Assembly (NCBI RefSeq): GCF_030813915.1
Contig: NZ_JAUSUJ010000006.1
Coordinates: 203,643 to 267,642 of the forward strand
Direction of reading: 5' to 3'
Origin: Rhodoplanes tepidamans
Lineage (GTDB): Bacteria; Pseudomonadota; Alphaproteobacteria; Rhizobiales; Xanthobacteraceae
DNA: 64,000 nucleotides
A program made the translations under genes and the position numbers. Under the pieces are notes generated by a model. The model searched no databases, had not been told where the DNA came from, and saw only the letters and a program-made list of their open reading frames with translations. Of this stretch, positions 16,746-25,369 are shown one piece after another. Position 1 is the stretch's first letter. Every line of letters begins with the position of its first letter.

Positions 16746-18143
16746 TCAGTCGCGGGCGGGTAGGACCTCTGCCGGCCGCCGGCTCGATGCGGCCGCCGGC
16801 GCTCGCAGCCCCTTCGACGGAACGCCGGCTCCGGCACCCGCGAAGGTCTCGTCCAGCCAGTCGAAGACCTCTTGAGCCATCAGGCTCCGGTTCTCCATGA
16901 CGACATGGTTGGCGGCGCCTTCGGCCTCCGAGGTGACGACGAGAGACTTGCGGGGATTGGCGAGACCGTCGAGACAGATTCGATTCTGGCGCTGGATCTC
17001 CGCGCTCTTCATCTCGCCGCCGGCGACCAGAACGAGGGCGGGGCTCGTCACCGCGGCCGGGTCGAAGCGAAAATACCGGTTGGCCGCCACCAGTCCGGGC
17101 AGGTCGTTCATGTCGACCCCGAAGCGCCACGCGATCAGCCGGTTGGCGATCTGCTCGAACGAGGACCAGCCGGCGACGATGTCGGGGGTCGCGGTCGCCA
17201 CCGCCATCCTGGCGACGCCGGCGCCGGCGTCGACGACGCAGTTGTTCATGACGATCGCGGAGATCCGGTGGTCGTGCGCCGCCGCCTGGGGCACGAAGCC
17301 GCCGCCGCTGCTGATGCCGTAGACCGCCAGCCGATCGCGGTCGACGTCCCGGCGCGCCAGTGCATAGTCGACGACAGCCTCGAGCGGCACCTCGATGTCG
17401 GCGCGGAAGACGCGGCCCTCGCGCGGCAGCAGCCCCTGGCCGGGCAGATCGACGGTGAGAAAGTTGTAGCCGCGATCGAACGCCTGCGGCGCGACATAGA
17501 AGTACTGGTCCTCGGCGAAGGTTTCCGCGCCACCGATCACGATCAGCGTCTTCGCCGGCCGGTCGCCCGCTGCGGCCTTGCGGAAATAGCCGGGCAGCAC
17601 CGTGCCGTCGAAGGGGATCTCCACGTATTCGAGCTTCGGTTCGAGCAGCTCGCCGGCCCGTCTCATCAACGTTCGGCTCTTGCGGGCGGTCTCGAGAAAG
17701 AGCGGATCGTCAGGCGTCATCGCCACCAGGGCGATCCGGTAGGCATAGCCGGCACGCATGAACTGGTCGCGGGCGCTGACGCGATGGTGTCCGGCGAGCG
17801 AGCGCTCGCCGCGGGCTTCGAGGAGAGGGGCGGTGCGCAGCCAGGCCGCCCGCCAGTTCGCCGCATCGCCGTCGACGATGGCCCGTGCCGTGGCGAACGC
17901 CTCGCCGATCTCGCTGCCGTGGTTCACCGCAGCGCCGAGCACCAGCGAGCCGAAGACGAAATCCATCGTCCGGTCGCGAAACCGGAATCCGAGATGGGCG
18001 GCATGCGGGTCGAGCGGCGCCTCGACAGCCGGCCGATCCGGCGGCCCGGCCACGACGACACTGCCGCCGACGATTACGGCCGCGAACAGGCCCGAGAGCG
18101 ACGCGACGGACCGCAGCAGAGCCGACCTGTTCGACGTGGTCAC
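16746..18143 (-). CDS. Exported alpha/beta hydrolase, DUF1100/DHPON-hydrolase-like (paralogue 1)
   Basis: 465 aa. Begins with a GTG, a hydrophobic N-terminal segment (VASLSGLFAAVIVGGSVVVAG) that could be a signal peptide or anchor, then a helical domain and an alpha/beta-hydrolase domain. The nucleophile elbow is YGISSGGGFV, and the likely catalytic His is in GAANHVVMEN. It resembles 2,6-dihydroxypseudooxynicotine hydrolase and FrsA-like enzymes, which cleave C-C or ester bonds. It is clearly paralogous to the gene at 19842-21149, sharing PFDGTVLPGYFRKAA-type and PGLVAANRYFRFDPA-type segments. Substrate unknown. It lies 43 bp downstream of the carboxylesterase gene. Confidence 0.85.
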   Translation of the reverse strand: MTTSNRSALLRSVASLSGLFAAVIVGGSVVVAGPPDRPAVEAPLDPHAAHLGFRFRDRTMDFVFGSLVLGAAVNHGSEIGEAFATARAIVDGDAANWRAAWLRTAPLLEARGERSLAGHHRVSARDQFMRAGYAYRIALVAMTPDDPLFLETARKSRTLMRRAGELLEPKLEYVEIPFDGTVLPGYFRKAAAGDRPAKTLIVIGGAETFAEDQYFYVAPQAFDRGYNFLTVDLPGQGLLPREGRVFRADIEVPLEAVVDYALARRDVDRDRLAVYGISSGGGFVPQAAAHDHRISAIVMNNCVVDAGAGVARMAVATATPDIVAGWSSFEQIANRLIAWRFGVDMNDLPGLVAANRYFRFDPAAVTSPALVLVAGGEMKSAEIQRQNRICLDGLANPRKSLVVTSEAEGAANHVVMENRSLMAQEVFDWLDETFAGAGAGVPSKGLRAPAAASSRRPAEVLPARD

Positions 18144-18186
18144 GGCCTCCGGTCTCCTCGATCTTGCCCGTCCCCGGCGAGACGAC

Positions 18187-19845
18187 TCATCGCGTCAGTC
18201 CGAACCGTGACGCCCGGTCGATGAAGTCGCTCTCCGCCCGGAACAGGCCGCTCTCGCGGCGAACCGTGTCGGCGAAGTCCAGGTTCTCGTCGGTGACGGC
18301 GCGATAGACGGGCCATTCCGGCAGCCCCGGCCCGTTCGGATTTCCGGTCGTGGCGAAGTTCACCCAATAGGCCATCACCTGTCGCGAGAGGGCGCGATCG
18401 AGCTCCGTGTAGCCGTCGGCGTCCGTCGTGTTGCCGAACACGTAGGCGAGGTCGACGCCGTGAAAGGCGCCGAGATCGCGCGCCCGCGCCGTGTTGGGCC
18501 GGCGGGTGAAGCGGTAGAGATAGGCCTTGCTGCCGGCCCGTTCCGACGACCTGGCCATGAACCGCGCCGGCTGGGCATTGACCGCCACGGTGATGAACCG
18601 GTCGATGGCGCGCGGCACGTCGGCGTCGCTGGCGGCCGGAAAGATCGCCAACGCCTGATCCTTCGCTGCACCGAATCGGGCGGCCATGAAGGCGTCGTAC
18701 GTCCGAAGCGTCAGGCCGCCGACCCCGCGCAGATAGGTGGTGCCTTCGTTGCCGGTGCTGCCGACGATCATCGGCACCCGAGCCCGCGTACCGTTCAGCG
18801 CGGCCGCGACCGGATCGCGCGGCAGCACGGTGCCGTCGAGGACCGGCGCGAAGAACAGGCCGTCCTCGAACAGGCCGGTCCTGCAGTCGGCCGCCTTCAC
18901 CACCTCCATCGCCGTCTTGGCACGCAGACAGGAAATCTCGTCGGCGACACCAGCGCAGCCGAGCCTGACCGCGAGCCGATCGCTCATCGTCGCGACGGCC
19001 GTGCCGTCCCCGTCGAAGGCGGGCGTGAGGTATTCCGAGCCGACGACAGGCCCGCCGCTTTCGGCGATGGCGCGATGGAAGAGTCCCTCGCCGAGTGGAC
19101 TGAGGGTGAGGAGCGACACCGAGCGGGATCCGGCCGACTGGCCGAAGAGAGTGACGTTGCCGGGATCGCCGCCGAACACCGCGACGTTGCGCCGGACCCA
19201 TGTCAGGGCCGCGATCTGATCGAGCAGGCCGAAGTTGCCGGACGCCGCCGGCCCGGGCTCGCCGGCGAGCCGCCGATGCGGGAAGAACCCCAGCGGGCCG
19301 AGGCGATAGTTGAGCGTCACCACCACCACGCCCTGCCGAGCGAGCGTGGCGCCGTCGTATTCCGGTTGCGAGGAGGCGCCGAAATTGAATCCGCCGCCGT
19401 GGATCCACACCATCACGGGCCGCTTGTCCGCACTCGCGGCGGCGGGTGCCCAGACGTTCAGGGTGAGACAGTCCTCGCTGGCGGTCGCCTCCAGCAGCCC
19501 CGTCTGCGGGCAGGCCGGGCCGTAGGCGGTCGCATCGCGGATCCCAGTCCATCCGGCGGGCTCCCGCGGTGGCGCCCAGCGCAGCTCTCCGGTGGGCGGG
19601 GCCGCATAGGGGATACCGAGAAACACACCGATGCCGTCCGCGATCCGGCCGGACACGCTGCCGCTGTCGAGCGCAACGACCCTGGCCGGCTCCGACGCCG
19701 CGGCTGCCGGCCCGGCGGGGGCGAACCCGGCGACGGTGAGCCCGACGACGAGGCAGGCCGCCATGAGGCAGCGCCGCGCCGTCGCCGCGCGGTCCGCCAT
19801 CCGCCCTTGCATTGTCACGGCGCGCACCGGTCGGTCCGCGGTCAT
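18187..19845 (-). CDS. Secreted type-B carboxylesterase
   Basis: About 552 aa from the ATG at 19845, which overlaps the upstream gene's stop (ATGA); later in-frame ATGs at 19812 and 19800 are possible. A signal peptide (CLMAACLVVGLTVAGFAPAG) precedes the carboxylesterase/lipase type-B fold: EDCLTLNVWAP, VWIHGGGFNFGA (oxyanion hole), nucleophile in LFGQSAGSRSV, acidic residue in GSTGNEGTTY, and His in FHGVDLAYVFGN. It should hydrolyse esters in the periplasm or outside the cell. It is sandwiched between two paralogous DUF1100-like hydrolases in one operon. Confidence 0.93.
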   Translation of the reverse strand: MTADRPVRAVTMQGRMADRAATARRCLMAACLVVGLTVAGFAPAGPAAAASEPARVVALDSGSVSGRIADGIGVFLGIPYAAPPTGELRWAPPREPAGWTGIRDATAYGPACPQTGLLEATASEDCLTLNVWAPAAASADKRPVMVWIHGGGFNFGASSQPEYDGATLARQGVVVVTLNYRLGPLGFFPHRRLAGEPGPAASGNFGLLDQIAALTWVRRNVAVFGGDPGNVTLFGQSAGSRSVSLLTLSPLGEGLFHRAIAESGGPVVGSEYLTPAFDGDGTAVATMSDRLAVRLGCAGVADEISCLRAKTAMEVVKAADCRTGLFEDGLFFAPVLDGTVLPRDPVAAALNGTRARVPMIVGSTGNEGTTYLRGVGGLTLRTYDAFMAARFGAAKDQALAIFPAASDADVPRAIDRFITVAVNAQPARFMARSSERAGSKAYLYRFTRRPNTARARDLGAFHGVDLAYVFGNTTDADGYTELDRALSRQVMAYWVNFATTGNPNGPGLPEWPVYRAVTDENLDFADTVRRESGLFRAESDFIDRASRFGLTR

Positions 19846-21149
19846 TTCTTGAAGATGTCGTCGAGCCAATCGAACACCACCTGGGCCATCAGGGCGCGGT
19901 TTTCCATGATGACGTGGTTGGAGGCGCCTTCGTCGAGCGGCGTGACCACCAGCTTCTTGTTGGGATGAGCCAGCTTCTCGAGGCACACCGCCTGTTGCCG
20001 CTTCGTCTCGGCGTTCTGGTACTCGCCCTCCCCCACCAGCGACAGGGCCGGCACCGTCACCTTGGCGGGATCGAAGGTGAACCCCTTGTTGGCCGCCACC
20101 AGGCCCGGCACGTTGTCCATCGGCACGCCCCAGCGCCAGGCGACGAGCTTGGCCGTGTTGCCGTGGAAGGACGAGAAGGTCGCGATCTTCTCCGGAGTCG
20201 CGGTGACCACCGGGGTCATGCTGGCGAAGAGCGGCTCGGCGTCGACGACGCACGAGCTCATCACCACCGCCTTGATGCGCCGATCGTGCTCCGCCGCCTG
20301 GGGAGCGAAGCCGCCGCCGCCGGAGATGCCGAACACCGCGAGCTTCGCCTTGTCGACGTCCTCGCGGGCCGCGAGGAAATCGACCGCCTTGCGGATCGAA
20401 TGCTGCATCTGCGGCCGGAACACCTTGCCTTCCAGCGGCAACAAGCCCTGGCCAGGCAGGTCGAGCGTCATGAAGTTGTAACCGCGCGCGATCGCCTGCG
20501 GCATGATGTAGAAGACGAGATCCTCGGCGAAGGTCTCGCCGCCGCCCAGCATCAGCAGCGTCTTGCGCGGCTCGCCGTCCGCTGCCGCCTTGCGGAAATA
20601 GCCGGGCAGCATCGTGCCTTCGAAGGGAAGCTCGACGTATTCGAGCGGTGGATCGAAGAGCTTGCCGGCGTCCTTCATGGCGTCGCGCGATTTCGCCGCG
20701 GTGGGACGCAGCCGCGGATCGTCCGTCATCATCGCCAGCAGACCGAACCGATAATAGTTGGAGGCCCGCAGAAGCTGCTGGCGGGCGCTGACGGCATGGC
20801 CCTCGGCCAGCGACTTGCGGCCTCGCGCCTCGGCCCGCTCCGCCGTCCGAATCCACTGCTCCTGCCAGCTGGCGGCGCAGCCGTCCTTGATCTTGGAGAC
20901 CGTGTAGAAGACTTCGCCGGTCTCGGCGCCTCCGTTGCCGATCGCGCCGAGGACCATCGACCCGAGTGTGAAATCCATGTCGGTGTCGTCGAAGTGATAA
21001 CGCACATAGGGCGCGTGCATGTCGAACTCTTCGGCGACGCTCTGCGCCGGGGGCCTCGCGTCCTCGGCCAGAGCCGCGCCGGCGAGACAGGAGGCGAGCG
21101 CGCAGACCGACAGGACAGCGCGCCCTGCCGACGAGCCACGGATTTTCAT
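19842..21149 (-). CDS. Exported alpha/beta hydrolase, DUF1100/DHPON-hydrolase-like (paralogue 2)
   Basis: 435 aa starting MKIRGSSAGRAVLSVCALAS, with a signal peptide ending near ALAED. The helical cap domain (SARQQLLRASNYYRFGLLAM) and hydrolase core follow: LMLGGGETFAEDLVFY, DLPGQGLLPLEGKVF, nucleophile elbow FGISGGGGFAPQAA and GASNHVIMENRALMAQ with the probable catalytic His. It is the first gene of the leftward hydrolase operon and is close in sequence and domain order to the 16746-18143 gene, implying duplication around the carboxylesterase. A longer open frame upstream carries no conserved sequence. Confidence 0.87.
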   Translation of the reverse strand: MKIRGSSAGRAVLSVCALASCLAGAALAEDARPPAQSVAEEFDMHAPYVRYHFDDTDMDFTLGSMVLGAIGNGGAETGEVFYTVSKIKDGCAASWQEQWIRTAERAEARGRKSLAEGHAVSARQQLLRASNYYRFGLLAMMTDDPRLRPTAAKSRDAMKDAGKLFDPPLEYVELPFEGTMLPGYFRKAAADGEPRKTLLMLGGGETFAEDLVFYIMPQAIARGYNFMTLDLPGQGLLPLEGKVFRPQMQHSIRKAVDFLAAREDVDKAKLAVFGISGGGGFAPQAAEHDRRIKAVVMSSCVVDAEPLFASMTPVVTATPEKIATFSSFHGNTAKLVAWRWGVPMDNVPGLVAANKGFTFDPAKVTVPALSLVGEGEYQNAETKRQQAVCLEKLAHPNKKLVVTPLDEGASNHVIMENRALMAQVVFDWLDDIFKK

Positions 21150-21804
21150 GATGTCGATCCTTCGGGAGGGGCGGAGTGGATCGAAGCTCCGAGGACGGAC
21201 GTGATTCGAGCCCGCAATCGGAACGGTGGGTGATGTCTCATGCTCAAATGCTTCGTATCTGAAATATCGATACACGGCCGAAGGATGTCGCACGGAAGTT
21301 CTAATCTTTCGTGTCGGCGTGGCATGGCGATATCGGCGACATAAAGGAAAAGGCCCAGGATCCGGGATCCGATCGTGTCCCGTTAAGTACTGTTTCCGAT
21401 CCGATCGACAGCAGAAACAATGAATGGCGTGACGTGACCTGCTCCGGATCCTTCCCCGCGCACGATCGGCCAGCAACAACCTGTCACATGCGTCGTCATG
21501 AGCGGTCGTTCGGTCACTCCGGGAGCTCGGGTCGGCGGCGGGACGCAGGGGCACGATCCGCCGGTCGGCCGATCGGGGAGAGGAGCGTGCCGGATCGACC
21601 GGAATTCGGGGCTCGCCGGCTTCCCGTTCGTGCACGGTCCATTACGGCAAGTCGAAATGGCGCGGGCCGTCACCGGCCGGCGGCCCCCGGTCGCTCGCGC
21701 CCCGGAAAACTGTCGCAAAACCCGATTAGGCTGCAACCGTCGGCGCCGCCGGCCGCGCGCCGCAGGCTTGGCATGGCGCCGCAGGCCGTGCATGGCGCGG
21801 CCAA
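21150..21804. other. Intergenic region without a recognisable gene
   Basis: About 650 bp between the hydrolase operon and the tRNA terminator. Open frames here are short or low-complexity. Base composition dips around 21235-21430, where promoter sequences for the leftward hydrolase operon would be expected. It contains the small dyads GGATC-CGG-GATCC near 21360 and CGATATCG near 21330. No transposase or pseudogene remnant was recognised. Confidence 0.6.
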
Positions 21805-21840
21805 TAAAAAAACCCGCCGACTCTCGCGAGGGGCGGGGGT
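21805..21840 (-). terminator. Intrinsic terminator of tRNA-fMet
   Basis: On the minus strand a CCCGCC...GGCGGG stem with a loop containing CTCGCGAGAG is followed by a run of seven T residues. It lies about 20 bp beyond the tRNA 3' end, in the right orientation for a Rho-independent terminator. Confidence 0.85.
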
Positions 21841-21857
21841 AAGATCGATTCGGTGAT

Positions 21858-21934
<77 letters not shown>

Positions 21935-22018
21935 CCAATCTCTGTCCGGCGGGCGACTAGTCGGTCGCTGCCGGCGCGCGGCTTATGTAGCACAGCTTCG
22001 GCGAATGGGAAGCCCATC

Positions 22019-22978
22019 GTGGGACAGAATTTGACGGTTTCGGGCATGGCTCGGCTGCCGGCCGGAACCGACGGAAAAGTAAAGGAAAATCCGGGCGTTC
22101 ATGTTCCGGATGTGTTGCGTGAGGTGGCCCGCGCGGCGTTGACCGAGGCGCGCGGCGCGATCACGTCGCCGGATATCGCCGAAGCCGAGGCGATCCACGA
22201 CTTCCGCAAGGGGATGAAGCGCTGGCGGGCGCATCTGCGCCTGGTCGAGCCGTTCCTGGGCGACGAGGGCCGGCGGCTGCGAATCGAGGCGCGCGATCTC
22301 GCCCGCCTGCTCGCCGGCGCCCGCGACGCCCGCACGGCCCGCGACGCCCTCGAGGACCTCGGCAAGCTCGACGAGGAGGTCGACGGCGGGCCGCCGCTCT
22401 CGGCGCGCAGCATCGCCACCGTGACGGCGCGGCTCGACGCGATCCGGGCGGAGGCTGAGGGCGTCTCGCTGACCCCGGAGACCCGCCAGCAGATCGACGA
22501 GACCCTCCTGGCCGCCACCGAAGGCGTGAAGTACTGGCCGATCGGCCACGTCTCGTTCCGCGACATGGCGAGCGAGCTCGCCCGCCACTACGCGCGGGCC
22601 CGCCGGGCGATCCCGGAGGACTGGCACACCGCCGATCCCGAGACCCTGCACGGGCTCCGCCAGCGGGTGGTGATTCATCGCTACCAGATGGAGATCGTCG
22701 CGCCGCTGTGGCCGCGCTTCGGCGAGTTCTGGGTGGGCGAGGCGCAGCGCCTGCGCGACCGGCTGGGCCATCACCAGGACCTGATCATCCTGGCCGGCTT
22801 CACCGACCCGCACGGGCCGCTGGCGCCGTGGCGCTCGCGCCTGGCGCCGCTGATCGCGGCGCGCCGGGCCGAGCACGTCACGGTCGCGGCCCGGCTGGCC
22901 GGCCGGCTGTTCGCCGATTCGCCGAAGAGCTTCCGGCGCCGCCTGCTCGCCCTGTGGGAGCACCGGGTGCCGAACTGA
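22019..22978 (+). CDS. CHAD domain protein
   Basis: 319 aa from a GTG start with GGGAAG upstream; ATG 22046 is an alternative that gives 310 aa. The CHAD (conserved histidine alpha-helical) fold is supported by AEAIHDFRKGMKRWRAHLRLVEPFLG, LHGLRQRVVIHRYQMEIVAPLW and LGHHQDLIIL, with conserved His and basic residues on amphipathic helices. CHAD proteins bind inorganic polyphosphate and are often found near polyphosphate or phosphate genes. No CYTH domain is fused here. A Pho box lies about 2.3 kb downstream, possibly only coincidence. Confidence 0.88.
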   Translation: MGQNLTVSGMARLPAGTDGKVKENPGVHVPDVLREVARAALTEARGAITSPDIAEAEAIHDFRKGMKRWRAHLRLVEPFLGDEGRRLRIEARDLARLLAGARDARTARDALEDLGKLDEEVDGGPPLSARSIATVTARLDAIRAEAEGVSLTPETRQQIDETLLAATEGVKYWPIGHVSFRDMASELARHYARARRAIPEDWHTADPETLHGLRQRVVIHRYQMEIVAPLWPRFGEFWVGEAQRLRDRLGHHQDLIILAGFTDPHGPLAPWRSRLAPLIAARRAEHVTVAARLAGRLFADSPKSFRRRLLALWEHRVPN

Positions 22979-23037
22979 GGCGGGCCGGGCCGGCGGAACG
23001 GCCGCCCGGCGCCCTCGTTACCTCCGAAAGAGCCGCC

Positions 23038-23562
23038 GTGACCGCGGCCGCACCGGAGGACCGTTCCCTGCACGACATGCTCGACATCGCCGAGGTGCTG
23101 CTGCGGCTCGGCGCCGCCACGCTGGCCGGGCTGGTGCTCGGGCTCAACCGCGGCATCCGCAACAAGCCGGTGGGCATGCGGACCCTGGCGCTGGTCTCGC
23201 TCGGAGCCGCGACGGTCGCGGTCGGCGCCATGCAGGTCGAGGGCATGACGGGCCACCCGGACGCGACCAGCCGTGTCGTCCAGGGGGTGATCCAGGGCAT
23301 CATGACCGGCATCAGCTTCATCGGGGCCGGCGTCATCCTGCACGACTCCGACGCCGGCAAGGTGCAGGGCCTCACCACCGCCGCCACGGTGTGGATGAGC
23401 GCGGCGCTCGGCATCGCCTGCGGCCTCGGCGGCTGGCAGACCGCCGTCGTGGCCATCGCCATCGCCCTGTTCGTCCTGGTGGTGATCCACTGGATCGAGC
23501 GGCTGACCGGTCGCGAGGAGGCCGATCCCGACGCCCGCGTCGACGCGCCGGACGGCGGCTGA
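23038..23562 (+). CDS. MgtC/SapB family membrane protein
   Basis: 174 aa from GTG 23038; ATG 23077 is an alternative. The MgtC signature is clear: RLGAATLAGLVLGLNRGIRNKPVGMRTLALVSLGAA, GVIQGIMTGISFIGAGVIL (SFIGAG) and GLTTAATVWMSAALGIACGLG. Four or five transmembrane helices are expected. MgtC proteins inhibit F1Fo ATPase or affect magnesium and phosphate homeostasis. This short form lacks the C-terminal ACT-like domain. Its start is 59 bp after the CHAD gene, so co-transcription is likely. Confidence 0.9.
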   Translation: MTAAAPEDRSLHDMLDIAEVLLRLGAATLAGLVLGLNRGIRNKPVGMRTLALVSLGAATVAVGAMQVEGMTGHPDATSRVVQGVIQGIMTGISFIGAGVILHDSDAGKVQGLTTAATVWMSAALGIACGLGGWQTAVVAIAIALFVLVVIHWIERLTGREEADPDARVDAPDGG

Positions 23563-23650
23563 ACCGCCGGGCGCTTCCGCCACACCTTACCGTCGGGATA
23601 CACTGGGCCGGCCGGGACCCCTCCGGCGGCGCAGAGCCTGGGCTGTCCGC

Positions 23651-25258
23651 ATGCACGACCCACATCGCCGGCGTCTTGCCGCCATCAGGGCGGCCGCGAT
23701 CGCGGCCGCCGCCCTCGCGCCGGCGGTCGCCGCCGCGCAGCCGGTGCCGCCGCCCGATCCGCCCGACACCGTCTACGCCACCGGCGACGCGCCGATCGAC
23801 GAGGCGACGAAGCGCAGCCTCGCGAGCACCGAGGCGTTCCGCGCCTTCCTGCCGGTCTCGGTCGACCTCTCCGCCGGCATGCCGCCGCCCGGCCGCCAGG
23901 GCAAGCTGCCGTCCTGCACGGCCTGGGCCGTCGCCTATGCGGCGCGCAGCTACTACGTCGCCACCGGAGAAGGCCGCGACGTGCGCCAGGCGACCAACAT
24001 CGCGAGCCCGGCCTATGTCTACCATCTGGCCCGCGCCACCCCGGACTGCGGCGGCACCAACTTCGTCCGCAACATCGAGGTGCTGAAGCGCGGCGCCCCG
24101 TCCATGGCGTCCTACCCTTACGCCGACCAGTGCACGCCGCCGCCGGGCCCCGACGTGGCGGCCCGGGCCGGCGACTTCCGGGTGCGCGGCTATCGCCGCA
24201 TCGACCTCGCCCGGCTCGACGACATCAAGGGCCAGCTCGCCCTGTCGAACCCGGTGCTGATCTCGTTCGCCGACAGCCTGGCGTTCCAGAAGCACCGCGG
24301 CGACGGCGTGTTCACCGAGCCGGGCTTCGCCGGCCCGCGCGGCTGGCACGCCATGACGCTGACCGGCTACGACGACCGCCGCCAGGCGTTCCGGCTGATC
24401 AACTCCTGGGGCCAGGGCTGGGGCGACCGCGGCTATGCCTGGGTGAGCTACGACACCATCCGCCAGCGGGTGCGCGAGGCCGGCATCCTGGACGTGCTGC
24501 GGACCCAGCGCCCGCCGCCTCCGCCGCCGGTCGGGCCGGCATCGATCCCGGCGCCGCCGGTCGAGCCGCGGCCGCCCTCGCCCCTCGTCGCCGGCGTCGA
24601 CCTGCCCGAGCTGAAGCGGCTGCCCTGCGCCAAGGTGACGGCGCGGGCCGAGGCCGGCCGGTCCGTGCTGAGCGGCTTCGTCGCATCGGCCGAGGATCTC
24701 GACGCCGTGCGGCGCGCCGCCGCGGCGCGCCCCGGCACCGTGGTCGGCGACGTGCTGGTGGCACCGTGGCCGCAATGCGAGGCGATGCAGACGCTCGACG
24801 ACGCCCTGGCGGCCGGCGACCGGCCGACCGTGGCGATCGGCGGCAGCGGCGTGCTGCGGGACGGCGACCCTGTGCGCATCGCCGTGCGCACGCCGAGACG
24901 GCCGCGTTATCTCTACGTGTCCTATGTGCAGGTGGACGGCTCGCTGGTGCACCTCGTGCAGCCGCGCGGCGACAGTCCGGAGCCGGCCGCGGCGGGCCGC
25001 ACGCTGGTCTTCGGCGACGGCTCGGACGGCCGCCCCCGGGCGACGGTGAGCGCTCCGTTCGGCCGCGAGATGATCATCGCGATCGCGTCGACGACGCCGC
25101 TGTTTCCGCGCGCGCTGCCGACCCGGCAGACCGAGCGCGAGTATCTGTCGGCGCTGCGCCGCGCGCTGCTGTCGCAGCCCTCCGCCTCAGCGGCAGGCGC
25201 CACGCCCGGCCGCGACGTCGCCGCCACGGTGCTGAGCCTGGAGACGCGCGGCCGCTGA
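23651..25258 (+). CDS. Secreted C1 (papain-like) peptidase with C-terminal DUF4384-like domain
   Basis: 535 aa. Signal peptide (AAIRAAAIAAAALAPAVAAAQ), then a papain-type domain: catalytic Cys89 in GKLPSCTAWAVAYAAR, His233 in GWHAMTLTGYDD, Asn251 in LINSWGQGWGDRGYAW. A proline-rich linker (RPPPPPPVGP) leads to a BON-like segment (VLSGFVASAEDLDAVRRA...VGDVLVAPWP) and a DUF4384-like beta domain (GDPVRIAVRTPRRPRYLYVSY). The triad is complete. The DUF4384-type tail often occurs with caspase-like or kinase domains, so its pairing with C1 is notable. Periplasmic or secreted location is inferred. Confidence 0.85.
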   Translation: MHDPHRRRLAAIRAAAIAAAALAPAVAAAQPVPPPDPPDTVYATGDAPIDEATKRSLASTEAFRAFLPVSVDLSAGMPPPGRQGKLPSCTAWAVAYAARSYYVATGEGRDVRQATNIASPAYVYHLARATPDCGGTNFVRNIEVLKRGAPSMASYPYADQCTPPPGPDVAARAGDFRVRGYRRIDLARLDDIKGQLALSNPVLISFADSLAFQKHRGDGVFTEPGFAGPRGWHAMTLTGYDDRRQAFRLINSWGQGWGDRGYAWVSYDTIRQRVREAGILDVLRTQRPPPPPPVGPASIPAPPVEPRPPSPLVAGVDLPELKRLPCAKVTARAEAGRSVLSGFVASAEDLDAVRRAAAARPGTVVGDVLVAPWPQCEAMQTLDDALAAGDRPTVAIGGSGVLRDGDPVRIAVRTPRRPRYLYVSYVQVDGSLVHLVQPRGDSPEPAAAGRTLVFGDGSDGRPRATVSAPFGREMIIAIASTTPLFPRALPTRQTEREYLSALRRALLSQPSASAAGATPGRDVAATVLSLETRGR

Positions 25259-25276
25259 CGACTTCCGCGCGAACAC

Positions 25277-25301
25277 GGCGCGCGGCTCGCGCGAGCGCGC
25301 C
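25277..25301. terminator. GC-rich hairpin after the C1 peptidase gene
   Basis: A GCTCGC-GCGAGC core (25285-25296) is extended by GGCGC/GCGCC outer arms with a 3-nt bulge, 18 nt after the peptidase stop. There is no T-tract, so it is only a possible terminator. It directly precedes the Pho box of the autotransporter. Confidence 0.4.
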
Positions 25302-25319
25302 ATGTCATCTCTCTGTCAT
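25302..25319 (+). promoter_or_regulatory. Pho box (PhoB-binding site) upstream of the autotransporter
   Basis: Two direct repeats TGTCAT at 25303-25308 and 25314-25319, 11 bp apart, in the arrangement ATGTCAT-CTCT-CTGTCAT. This matches the CTGTCAT-N4-CTGTCAT consensus of PhoB at 13 of 14 specified positions. A -10-like TACTTGAT (25331-25338) follows about 11 bp later, as expected when the Pho box replaces the -35. The ATG of the autotransporter is 51 bp downstream of the box. Confidence 0.65.
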
Positions 25320-25335
25320 TTCCCCGACGCTACTT

Positions 25336-25354
25336 GATTAACCAGGGGTTAATC
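25336..25354. promoter_or_regulatory. Perfect inverted repeat overlapping the autotransporter start region
   Basis: Arms GATTAACC (25336-25343) and GGTTAATC (25347-25354) with spacer AGG form a perfect 8-bp dyad 15 bp before the ATG. It overlaps the presumed -10/transcription start, a typical repressor position, or it could form a hairpin in the mRNA near the ribosome-binding site. Confidence 0.5.
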
Positions 25355-25369
25355 GGAACGGGGGTTGTG

